A program made the translations under genes and the position numbers. From Flavobacteriales bacterium (GTDB lineage: Bacteria > Bacteroidota > Bacteroidia > Flavobacteriales_F > PHOS-HE28), in the NCBI GenBank assembly GCA_020437875.1, contig JAGQVR010000055.1, positions 1-13,045 of the forward strand: a stretch of DNA of 13,045 bases, written 5' to 3'. Below the pieces are notes generated by a model, which was not told where the DNA came from, searched no databases, and was given only the letters and a program-made list of their open reading frames with translations. Every line of letters begins with the position of its first letter. The first letter of the stretch is position 1. Below are positions 1 through 6,258 of this stretch, piece after piece.

Positions 1-96
1 AGGTCTTCTTCTGTGGGTAGGCTATATATATCAACCCAGTATATGTTGTTCTGTTTAGCATTCATGCCTGCATCTCTATGGTTCGGTTCTTCTTCT
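1..96. other. AT-rich flank beside tRNA-Ser, possibly the start of a truncated minus-strand gene
   Basis: Positions 1-65 are clearly more AT-rich than anything else in the window and include a run of alternating T and A near 25-32. On the minus strand an ATG at 65-63 opens a frame that runs off the left edge, beginning MNAKQNNIYWVDIYSLPTEE. It uses ATA and AAA codons that are uncommon in the neighbouring genes. A second frame, starting four bases further on, is also open to the edge, so the coding call is weak. Lying just 3' of a tRNA gene, this could be the edge of an integrated element or an ordinary AT-rich spacer. No terminator hairpin for the tRNA was found here. Confidence 0.3.
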
Positions 97-186
97 TGGC
101 GGAGAGGGAGGGATTCGAACCCCCGGTACCCTTGCGGGCACATCTGTTTTCGAGACAGACCCGATCGACCACTCCGGCACCTCTCC
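97..186 (-). tRNA. tRNA-Ser (anticodon CGA)
   Basis: Read on the minus strand this folds as a class II tRNA. The acceptor stem pairs GGAGAGG with CCTCTCC. The anticodon stem is TCTGT/ACAGA around loop CTCGAAA, giving anticodon CGA at 152-150, which reads UCG serine codons. A long variable arm (GTGCCC, GCAA loop, GGGTAC) is typical of serine tRNAs. The T-arm has a TTCGAAT loop and one G-U pair. The discriminator is G (position 100) and the CCA end is encoded at 99-97. A consensus-like promoter element lies about 35 bases upstream (221-228). Confidence 0.96.
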
Positions 187-220
187 AGTCCCCCGCCACC
201 GGAGGTTGGCGGAAGGGCGG

Positions 221-228
221 CAAAGATA
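221..228 (-). promoter_or_regulatory. Bacteroidota-type -7 element of tRNA-Ser
   Basis: The minus strand reads TATCTTTG, a perfect match to TAnnTTTG, the -7 box of the primary sigma factor in Bacteroidota. It lies 34 bases before the tRNA 5' end. No clear TTG -33 box was seen at the expected spacing. The placement upstream of a stable RNA gene, repeated at tRNA-His, is the main support. Confidence 0.5.
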
Positions 229-282
229 GCCGGACCAGCGGACCCGGGAAGTACCGATCTTGCCCACCTCAACCCGACACCT

Positions 283-774
283 ATGCTTTCATCCGCTGCG
301 CTCCTTGCACACACCATGGACAAGACCCGTGAGTACACCATGATGTACCTGGACAAGTTGAACGGTCAGGACCTGCACCGCCGCTTCGAGTGCCAGGGGA
401 TTGAGCTCAATACGGCGTACTGGCTGGTCGCGCACATCGCGGTAACCCAGAACGGCCTGCTCCTCATGGCCACAGGTGGTCCATTCGAGAAGTTCAGCTG
501 GGCCAAACACTTCGGGCGCGGTGGAGCCGGCTTGCCCCCGGCCGAATGCCCGCCGTTCGAGCAGGTGCTGGAAACGTTTCATCGCATCCACAAGACCGCG
601 ATCGCACATGTGGCCTCTCTTTCCGATGAAGCCTTGGAAGGACCCAACGTCACCGGCCTTGCGATCATCGGTCCCACGGTCCGCGATGTGATCATCCATG
701 CCATCCGCCACGAAGGCCTGCACACCGGCCATCTAAGCTGGTTGTGCAAGCTCTACGGCATCCCGACGATGTGA
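283..774 (+). CDS. DinB-like (YfiT/DUF664-type) putative metal-dependent protein
   Basis: A 163-residue protein of the length expected for the DinB four-helix-bundle superfamily. The conserved histidine pattern is visible: H51 in the second helix (YWLVAHIAV), and H143 and H147 in an HxxxH motif (IRHEGLHTGHLSW) near the C-terminus, the usual metal-binding triad. Family members include bacillithiol and mycothiol S-transferases and many proteins of unknown activity, so the substrate cannot be assigned. The open frame extends upstream to position 13, but that stretch reads through tRNA-Ser, so I start at the ATG at 283; M12 (ATG 316) is an alternative. There is no Shine-Dalgarno. The gene stands alone ahead of nhaA, which has its own promoter. 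A link to the bshB1 gene further along is possible, since some DinB proteins use bacillithiol, but this is only an inference. Confidence 0.75.
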   Translation: MLSSAALLAHTMDKTREYTMMYLDKLNGQDLHRRFECQGIELNTAYWLVAHIAVTQNGLLLMATGGPFEKFSWAKHFGRGGAGLPPAECPPFEQVLETFHRIHKTAIAHVASLSDEALEGPNVTGLAIIGPTVRDVIIHAIRHEGLHTGHLSWLCKLYGIPTM

Positions 775-783
775 GCCGACCGG

Positions 784-791
784 TACCTTTG
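784..791 (+). promoter_or_regulatory. -7 promoter element of nhaA
   Basis: TACCTTTG matches TAnnTTTG exactly and lies 13 bases before the nhaA ATG, implying a very short leader. A TTG at 742-744 lies about 40 bases upstream, further than the usual -33 spacing, so only the -7 part is convincing. Confidence 0.5.
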
Positions 792-804
792 CGACCCTCC
801 GACC

Positions 805-2133
805 ATGGCCTACCGAGCACCGATCGACCGCCTCAGACAGCCGTTCGACGCGCTGATGAGCGCGCAGACGTCGGGTGGGATCCTTCTCTTCCTGGCGGCG
901 GTCGCGGCGATGATCTGGGCCAACTCCCCGGCTGCGGAGGGCTACCATCACCTGTGGGAGCAGCATGTGACCATCGGCAGCGAGGCCTGGAAGCTTGACC
1001 TGAGCCTGCACCACTGGATCAATGATGGGCTCATGGCCATGTTCTTTTTCGTGGTGGGCCTGGAATTGAAACGGGAAATGGTGGCGGGCGAGCTGTCCCG
1101 GCCGCGCGATGCCATGCTACCGATCGCAGCCGCCATCGGCGGAATGCTCGTTCCAGCGGGGTTCTATCTATTGAACAATCCGTCCGGACCGGCGACCGCG
1201 GGCTGGGGTATCCCGATGGCCACGGATATCGCCTTCGCCCTGGGCTTGATGGCATTACTCGGCAAACGAGTACCCTTGGCGCTCAAAGTCTTCCTCACGA
1301 CCCTGGCTGTTGCCGATGACCTCGGCGCGGTGCTTGTGATCGCCCTGTTCTATACCTCGGACATCTCCCTGCTGAGCCTCGGCATCGGGACCGGTGTGCT
1401 CGCCGTCATGATGATCGGCAACCGTTTCGGTGTTCGGAGTCCATGGTTCTATGCGATATTCGGGATCGGTGGTCTGTGGACGGCCTTCCTCCTGAGCGGC
1501 GTGCACGCCACGATAGCCGGCGTCCTGGCGGCCTTCACCATTCCGGCCACACCGAAGGTGAAGGAACAGGTATTCGTGCGTCGCATGCGCTTGTATCTAC
1601 ACAGCTATGCGAACCGGAACACCCCGGACAAGGGCATCCGCACCTCGGGGCAGATGTACGATCTGGACCGGATGAACCGGATGAGCGAATATGCTTCCAC
1701 CCCCTTGCAGAACCTGGAGCATGCCCTTCATCCTTTGGTCACCTTCATCGTCCTTCCCTTGTTCGCGCTCGCCAATGCGGGCGTGGTATTGCCGGAAGAC
1801 CTGAGCGGCGCGATAGGAACACCGATCGCGTTGGGTGTTGGACTGGGACTGCTGTTGGGCAAACCGATCGGCGTGGTCCTGGCATCCTACCTCATGGTAC
1901 GGTTCGCGAATGCACGTCTGGGAAGCGGGGTCACGTGGCGGCACATGATCGGGGCGGGGATCCTGGCCGGGATCGGCTTCACCATGTCCTTGTTCGTGAA
2001 CGAGCTCGCGTTCAACGATGCAACGCTTCGGACGGACGCCAAGCTGGGGGTCCTGTGTGCCTCCACGCTTGCCGGTATCCTAGGGTACATCTGGCTGGTG
2101 CGAACACCACCGAAGCAGGGATCCGATGACTGA
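805..2133 (+). CDS. nhaA: Na+/H+ antiporter NhaA
   Basis: A 442-residue inner-membrane antiporter that uses the proton gradient to expel Na+ (and Li+), supporting salt and alkaline-pH tolerance. NhaA hallmarks are intact: TDIAFALG at 140-147 (D141, counterpart of E. coli D133), the ion-binding pair D171-D172 in VADDLGAV (E. coli D163/D164), and K353 in LGKPIG (E. coli K300). The final membrane segments match the family's GILAGIGFTMSLF signature (385-397). It is longer than the 388-residue E. coli protein, mainly through a hydrophilic stretch at about 250-300 ending before LEHALHPLVTFIVLP. The ATG at 805 follows a -7 element by 13 bases. Its last 8 bases overlap the next gene, so the two are probably co-transcribed. 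Confidence 0.97.
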   Translation: MAYRAPIDRLRQPFDALMSAQTSGGILLFLAAVAAMIWANSPAAEGYHHLWEQHVTIGSEAWKLDLSLHHWINDGLMAMFFFVVGLELKREMVAGELSRPRDAMLPIAAAIGGMLVPAGFYLLNNPSGPATAGWGIPMATDIAFALGLMALLGKRVPLALKVFLTTLAVADDLGAVLVIALFYTSDISLLSLGIGTGVLAVMMIGNRFGVRSPWFYAIFGIGGLWTAFLLSGVHATIAGVLAAFTIPATPKVKEQVFVRRMRLYLHSYANRNTPDKGIRTSGQMYDLDRMNRMSEYASTPLQNLEHALHPLVTFIVLPLFALANAGVVLPEDLSGAIGTPIALGVGLGLLLGKPIGVVLASYLMVRFANARLGSGVTWRHMIGAGILAGIGFTMSLFVNELAFNDATLRTDAKLGVLCASTLAGILGYIWLVRTPPKQGSDD

Positions 2134-3178
2134 GGTCAACCGGTCCACCGGTCCTTCGGGACCGGTCGTGAACGCCATGGATGATGACCGTTCAGGGTCC
2201 GTTCGGATCCAATTCTGGGTGCTGCTGATCGGCACCCTTCTGATGGTGGGGAAAGTGGTCGCCTGGCGGATCACGGGAAGCAACACCATCCTCGGTGACG
2301 CACTTGAGAGCATCGTGAACATCGTTGCTGGTGGCTTCGCGCTGTACAGCCTCATACTGGCAGCGAAACCGCGCGACCGCGAACATCCGTACGGCCACGG
2401 TAAGGTCGAGTTCATTTCGGCCGGCCTTGAAGGAGGGCTCGTGATCATGGCCGGGCTGCTCATATGCTGGCGCTCCATCCATGCCCTTTATGACGCGCAC
2501 CGACCGACCGAGCTGGGCATCGGCATCATCATCACGGCCTTCACCGGGGCGGTCAACCTGGTCATGGGACTTCTGTTGAAGAAGCGCGCTCGCAAGGTCC
2601 ATTCGATCACCATGGAGGCCAGTGGCACCCACCTGCTCAGCGATGCCTGGAGCACGGCCGCGATGATCGTGGGGCTTTCACTGATCGCCATCACGCACCT
2701 CACGTGGCTGGACCCCGTGTTCGCCCTGGTGTTCGCTGGTTTCATCATGTACAGTGGCGCCCAGGTGCTCAGGCGAGCCGTGGCCGGCATCATGGACGAG
2801 GCCGATCTGAAGCTCGCCTCACGGGTGATCGCGATCCTTGAAGAACACCGGAAGCCCCAGTGGGTGGATGTACACAACTTCCGGATGATCCAATACGGTT
2901 CGATCCTGCACATCGACTGTCATGTGACCCTGCCCTGGTACCATAGCCTGGAGCAGGCGCACGACGAGATCGCGGCCATGGAGCGACTGGTGAATGAAAG
3001 CTGCGATCGCGATGTGGAGCTCTTCATCCACATGGACCCGTGCATCCCAACGAGTTGCTCCATTTGCAGCCTGATCGATTGTACACATCGCAAGGCACCT
3101 CATCAGCGCACCATCCCGTGGGACCTCGATTCGGTGCTCGGCAACGCGAAACACGGCTCCTCCGGGTCCAACGTCTGA
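2126..3178 (+). CDS. Cation diffusion facilitator (CDF) family metal efflux transporter
   Basis: A 350-residue CDF transporter, expected to export divalent metals such as Zn2+, Fe2+ or Mn2+ in exchange for protons at the inner membrane. Visible landmarks are TM2 (SNTILGDALESIVNIVAG, 52-69), the conserved HPYGHGK loop (87-93), TM5 with HxxxD (H169, D173), and a cytoplasmic C-terminal domain (about 220-302). The TM2 half of the transport site reads E61-x3-N65 instead of the common H/D-x3-D. The tail adds four cysteines (C306, C311, C314, C319), a possible metal site. The ATG at 2126 overlaps the nhaA stop by 8 bases; M18 (ATG 2177) is an alternative start that would place the 2147-2166 hairpin in the leader. 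The metal cannot be deduced from sequence alone. Confidence 0.92.
   Translation: MTEVNRSTGPSGPVVNAMDDDRSGSVRIQFWVLLIGTLLMVGKVVAWRITGSNTILGDALESIVNIVAGGFALYSLILAAKPRDREHPYGHGKVEFISAGLEGGLVIMAGLLICWRSIHALYDAHRPTELGIGIIITAFTGAVNLVMGLLLKKRARKVHSITMEASGTHLLSDAWSTAAMIVGLSLIAITHLTWLDPVFALVFAGFIMYSGAQVLRRAVAGIMDEADLKLASRVIAILEEHRKPQWVDVHNFRMIQYGSILHIDCHVTLPWYHSLEQAHDEIAAMERLVNESCDRDVELFIHMDPCIPTSCSICSLIDCTHRKAPHQRTIPWDLDSVLGNAKHGSSGSNV
2147..2166 (+). promoter_or_regulatory. Perfect stem-loop with UUCG tetraloop at the nhaA-CDF junction
   Basis: ACCGGTCC (2147-2154) pairs perfectly with GGACCGGT (2159-2166) around a TTCG loop, giving the extra-stable C(UUCG)G tetraloop in RNA. It starts 14 bases after the nhaA stop and ends 10 bases before an in-frame ATG (2177) of the CDF gene. 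No T-run follows, so it is not a standard intrinsic terminator. It could limit ribosome entry, protect the nhaA mRNA end, or simply encode the unconserved N-terminus STGPSGP. Confidence 0.35.
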
Positions 3179-3281
3179 ACGACCTGGACCTGGCACATGA
3201 TCCCACCCCAGCAGTTCGGTGTCGGACAGGTGACAACACCATGCGGCAAGATGGACGTCTCTCACCCGGTCTTCAAATGAC

Positions 3282-3301
3282 AAAGCCCCTCTCGGGGCTT
3301 T
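3282..3301 (-). terminator. Intrinsic terminator of tRNA-His
   Basis: On the minus strand AAAGCCCC and GGGGCTTT form a perfect 8-bp stem around GAGA, followed by GTCATTTG. The hairpin begins directly at the last base of the tRNA CCA end. The T-tract is short. It may also catch transcripts of the CDF gene arriving from the other side, whose stop is about 100 bases away with no other hairpin visible. Confidence 0.7.
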
Positions 3302-3378
3302 GGGGTGGTAGACCGGGCTTGAACCGGCGACCTCCGGAACCACAATCCGGCGCTCTAACCAACTGAGCTACAACCACC
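3301..3378 (-). tRNA. tRNA-His (anticodon GTG)
   Basis: The minus strand folds as a standard tRNA with anticodon stem CCGGA/TCCGG around loop TTGTGGT, so the anticodon is GTG. The extra 5' guanosine (G-1, position 3378) facing C73 (3304) is the histidine-tRNA identity signature and is encoded in the gene. CCA is encoded (3303-3301). The D-arm (GCTCAGTTGGTTAGAGC) and T-loop (TTCAAGC) are normal. One T6-T67 mismatch is present in the acceptor stem. A promoter element (3407-3414) and a terminator flank it. Confidence 0.96.
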
Positions 3379-3406
3379 ATCTCCTGCCACTTGCGCGGCG
3401 GGGCCG

Positions 3407-3414
3407 CAAATATA
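3407..3414 (-). promoter_or_regulatory. Bacteroidota-type -7 element of tRNA-His
   Basis: The minus strand reads TATATTTG, a perfect TAnnTTTG, 28 bases before the tRNA 5' end. As at tRNA-Ser, no clear TTG -33 box is visible. It lies in an otherwise GC-rich spacer, which makes the AT-rich octamer stand out. Confidence 0.5.
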
Positions 3415-3458
3415 GCGCGAACCGGGCATCCACAGCCGACCACGACCGTCCTGAGCCG

Positions 3459-3466
3459 TACTTTTC
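3459..3466 (+). promoter_or_regulatory. Possible -7 element of the glycan operon
   Basis: TACTTTTC, followed by G, is one base off TAnnTTTG and ends 6 bases before the ATG at 3473. If active, the mRNA would be nearly leaderless. A similar near-match precedes the DUF2157 gene. Confidence 0.3.
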
Positions 3467-3472
3467 GCGGCC

Positions 3473-4660
3473 ATGACCGAAAGCCTCGAAGCTCGGGTGG
3501 CGGCCGCTCCGCATGCGCTGGTCATCCCCAAATGGTGGCCGAACGAAAGGGACCCACAGCTCGGCGACTTCATCCGGAAACAGGTGCAGGCACTGGCCCG
3601 ATACGAGCAGGTGACAGTGCTCCTGATCGAAACCTCGACCGGTCATGGTCCGTCCATATGCATCGATGAAGTGGACGGGTTGACCCAGGTCCGGAGCTGC
3701 TACCGCGCAAGTGCCAGCAGGATCAAAGCCTGGCGTAAGTTGATGAACCTGTTGCACTACCGGCAGGCCGCCATGGCCGGATGGCGACTGGTGCTCTCCG
3801 ACCGAGGCATGCCCTCGCTCACCCATGTACACATCCTGGTGAGACCGGCGTTGGTGGCCTGGTGGCTGAAGCGTCGGTACGGTATCCCATATGTCCTGAG
3901 CGAGCAGAGCAGCGAATACCTTGATGGCACCTACGCAAGGAAGGGCTTCCTATTCCATGCGCTGAACCGACTATTGTTCAGAAATGCGGCCCATGTGACC
4001 GCCGTTTCCAGTTGGTTGGGAAATGGACTTGTCAAGCTCGGCCTGTGTGCGAATTACGAGGTCGTTCCGAACGTGATACCTGGACTTGATCGAACCCTGC
4101 CCGAACGCGGTGATGCGGACCATTTCCTTGTCGTAGCGGACCTGGTGGACCGGACCAAGAACGTGAGCGGTGTGATCCGGGCGGTGTCCCAGCTGCACAA
4201 GCGTGAAGTCGTCGTGCAACTGGATATCATCGGGGATGGCCCGGACCGGGCTCTATTGGAGGATCTGGTAGCGGAGTTGGGGGTGAATGACCAGGTCACC
4301 TTCCTGGGTCGGCTCCCGAACACGGGCGTCCTTGATCACATGGCGAACGTTGGTTCGGTGATCGTCAACAGCAATGTGGAGACCTTCAGCGTGGTGACCG
4401 GCGAGGCCCTTGCCCAAGGGAAGCCGGTGATCGCCACCCGTTGCGGAGGCCCGGAGGCTTTCGTACGGCCAGGGAACGGCCTGCTGATCCCGGTGGGCGA
4501 CACGGGCGCACTTGCGGATGCCATGGAGGCGCTTGTGCGTGACCATGCCTCCTACGACCCGCATCGGATCCGTGAGGGCCTCAGCTCGATCTTCGGGCCG
4601 GATGCGGTGGGGAAGGCCTTCCTGCGGATCCATGAACGTAGTTTGGAGGCCGTAAGATGA
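3473..4660 (+). CDS. GT4-family glycosyltransferase (group 1)
   Basis: A 395-residue retaining glycosyltransferase of the GT-B fold that probably transfers a sugar from a nucleotide-sugar to a lipid-linked or saccharide acceptor at the cytoplasmic membrane face. The N-terminal Rossmann half starts HALVIPKWWPNERDPQLGDF (14-33), a form common in polysaccharide GT4 enzymes. The C-terminal donor half runs from about 216, with DIIGDGPD (251-258) and FLGRLP (277-282). The EX7E motif is E303 to E311, followed by ALAQGKPVIATRCGGPEAF and NGLLIPVGD. The length is normal for the family. It is the first gene of a coupled run: its TGA overlaps the next ATG as ATGA (4657-4660). The sugar and acceptor cannot be predicted. 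The ATG at 3473 sits 6 bases after a promoter-like element. Confidence 0.9.
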   Translation: MTESLEARVAAAPHALVIPKWWPNERDPQLGDFIRKQVQALARYEQVTVLLIETSTGHGPSICIDEVDGLTQVRSCYRASASRIKAWRKLMNLLHYRQAAMAGWRLVLSDRGMPSLTHVHILVRPALVAWWLKRRYGIPYVLSEQSSEYLDGTYARKGFLFHALNRLLFRNAAHVTAVSSWLGNGLVKLGLCANYEVVPNVIPGLDRTLPERGDADHFLVVADLVDRTKNVSGVIRAVSQLHKREVVVQLDIIGDGPDRALLEDLVAELGVNDQVTFLGRLPNTGVLDHMANVGSVIVNSNVETFSVVTGEALAQGKPVIATRCGGPEAFVRPGNGLLIPVGDTGALADAMEALVRDHASYDPHRIREGLSSIFGPDAVGKAFLRIHERSLEAVR

Positions 4661-6258
4661 GTGAACAGCAGCCTTTCAGGATCGGCGTAGTGTGCCACGG
4701 AAGCCATGTACCGCAATGGCAGGCGCGGTGCATCCGCAATCTCGAGGAACAGCGCGGGATCGAGGTGGTCGGCATCGCCCATGTACCCGACAGCGCACCG
4801 GCCCGACGCATTCGTGACTTCTTCGAAATGCGGCTCGGAGGTGCCTTGTTCCCGAAGAGCGGCAAGCTCGTTCCCATTGACGAGAACATCCGGGGCCACC
4901 GGGGCAGGCATGGCGAGGACAGCAAGTCCGTCCAAGCGGTCATCGAGGAACTTCGGGCGAAAGGGGCCAGTGCGATCCTATCCTTCCTGTTCGAGCAGGT
5001 ACAATTGCCCGGAACCACATCGATACCCATCTGGAGGTTCGACATCCACGGCCAGGGTCTCGGACCGAACGGCCTGCCCCGGTTCCGGACATGGATGCTC
5101 CGAGAGCAACCGGTGACAGCGGACTTGATCAGCACCAATGGTGGCTCCATGCGGGCCGTGTTCAACGACCGGGCCGTTTCCGGAGGCATGGACATGGACA
5201 GTGTGATGTTCGGAGCCGCCTGGCTACCTGTGGCGATGGCCCGTGCCAAAGAGCATGATCGATGGACCGGACCGGCATCCGTGGAGCGTACGAGCGCCCC
5301 TCCCTTCCCCATCCTGCTTCTACGCTGGGCGCGGACCGAGCTCCGGAACACGTTCTCCGGGCGCAGGAGGAGCGCCATCGCTGGTGAATGGAATATCGGG
5401 GTCTACCCCCATCCGATCGCCACCCTGCTGGAGGACCAGGGGAACACCAACGTGCGATGGCTCAACAGTCCGTCACCGGGAAGTCATAGGTCGGAGCCCT
5501 TCGGGTATCGGGCCACGGATGGACAATTGAATGTGTTGTACCGCAAGGGTGAGGGGGTGAACTCAGCGGATGTCATCGCCCGGGTGCGGCCGCGTAACGA
5601 TGGGATCCTCAAGCGATCGCGCACGATGCTTTCCACAGTGGCCGATCTCGGCTATCCGTTCGTGATCGAAAGACCCGACGGCGCCTATGTCCTGATCAGC
5701 TATCTGCACCAACAACGCACGGAGCTCTTCCGCGTGGCGGAGGACAATGACACCCTGGATCACATGAGGACGGTATTGGACCGCGCGATCGTGAACCCCA
5801 CCTGCGTGTCGCATGAAGGGCGTTGGTGGCTCTTCGGGACGGACCCTGAGGCACCGGATGGCGTGCTGCACGCTTTCCACGCTTCGGAATTCGATGGACC
5901 ATACACCCCACACCGCCACGATCCGGTGAAGATGACCGGTTCGGGTTGCAGACCGGCAGGCACCTTCTTCTACCATGATGGTTCGTTGTGGCGCCCTTCC
6001 GTGGATAATACCGATCCCCTGGCGCTCGGCGTCATCTTCAATCGTGTCGTAGAACTGGATGCTGACCGCTACCACGAGGAAGCGCAGCATACGTTGCCGG
6101 GCTTCCCCCGGACGACCTACAACAAAGGGATCCGCACGGTATGCGCCATGGGGGACATCACCCTTGTCGATGGCATCCGTCCTGCACCCGAAGCCAGGGA
6201 GATGGAGGCGGCCGACAGCGGTTCATTGCGCAAGCCCAAGGAATACCTGGAAGAATGA
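4657..6258 (+). CDS. Two-domain protein: formyltransferase-like N-terminus plus GINT1_N-like beta-propeller, function unknown
   Basis: A 533-residue protein without signal peptide or clear membrane segment, so probably cytoplasmic. Residues 7-200 begin with a Rossmann-like strand and turn (RIGVVCHGSHVPQWQARCI) and include IPIWRFDIHG and GLPRFRT (123-145), resembling formyltransferase-type domains; the catalytic Asn-His-Asp set is not evident. Residues 244-508 look like the propeller fold shared with glycosidase families and the N-terminal domain of plant glucosamine inositolphosphorylceramide transferase 1: EWNIGVY (244-250), SEPFGYR (279-285), YPFVIERPDGAYVLIS (333-348), GRWWLFGT (388-395), GPYTPHRHDPV (414-424), SGCRPAG (429-435), YNKGIRTV (488-495). 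I recognise these by pattern only. It is ATGA-coupled to the GT4 gene and to the flippase, which points to glycan assembly or modification. Activity is unknown; a sugar-modifying or glycosyl-transfer role is inference. Confidence 0.6.
   Translation: MSEQQPFRIGVVCHGSHVPQWQARCIRNLEEQRGIEVVGIAHVPDSAPARRIRDFFEMRLGGALFPKSGKLVPIDENIRGHRGRHGEDSKSVQAVIEELRAKGASAILSFLFEQVQLPGTTSIPIWRFDIHGQGLGPNGLPRFRTWMLREQPVTADLISTNGGSMRAVFNDRAVSGGMDMDSVMFGAAWLPVAMARAKEHDRWTGPASVERTSAPPFPILLLRWARTELRNTFSGRRRSAIAGEWNIGVYPHPIATLLEDQGNTNVRWLNSPSPGSHRSEPFGYRATDGQLNVLYRKGEGVNSADVIARVRPRNDGILKRSRTMLSTVADLGYPFVIERPDGAYVLISYLHQQRTELFRVAEDNDTLDHMRTVLDRAIVNPTCVSHEGRWWLFGTDPEAPDGVLHAFHASEFDGPYTPHRHDPVKMTGSGCRPAGTFFYHDGSLWRPSVDNTDPLALGVIFNRVVELDADRYHEEAQHTLPGFPRTTYNKGIRTVCAMGDITLVDGIRPAPEAREMEAADSGSLRKPKEYLEE

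Noticed and set aside
13..282. Upstream extension of the DinB-like frame by 90 codons
   Set aside because: It reads antisense through tRNA-Ser and has no domain similarity; the family length fits the ATG at 283.
76..332. Small frames across tRNA-Ser on both strands, including one with a GFEPPVPLRAHLFS-like peptide
   Set aside because: This peptide type is a known artefact of translating tRNA genes.
3040..3366. Plus-strand frame of 108 codons ending in PGLNRRPPEPQSGAL
   Set aside because: It covers the end of the CDF gene, the terminator and tRNA-His; the peptide is again translated tRNA sequence.
4581..5378. Minus-strand open frame of 265 codons
   Set aside because: Shadow of the GINT1-like gene with no recognisable motif.
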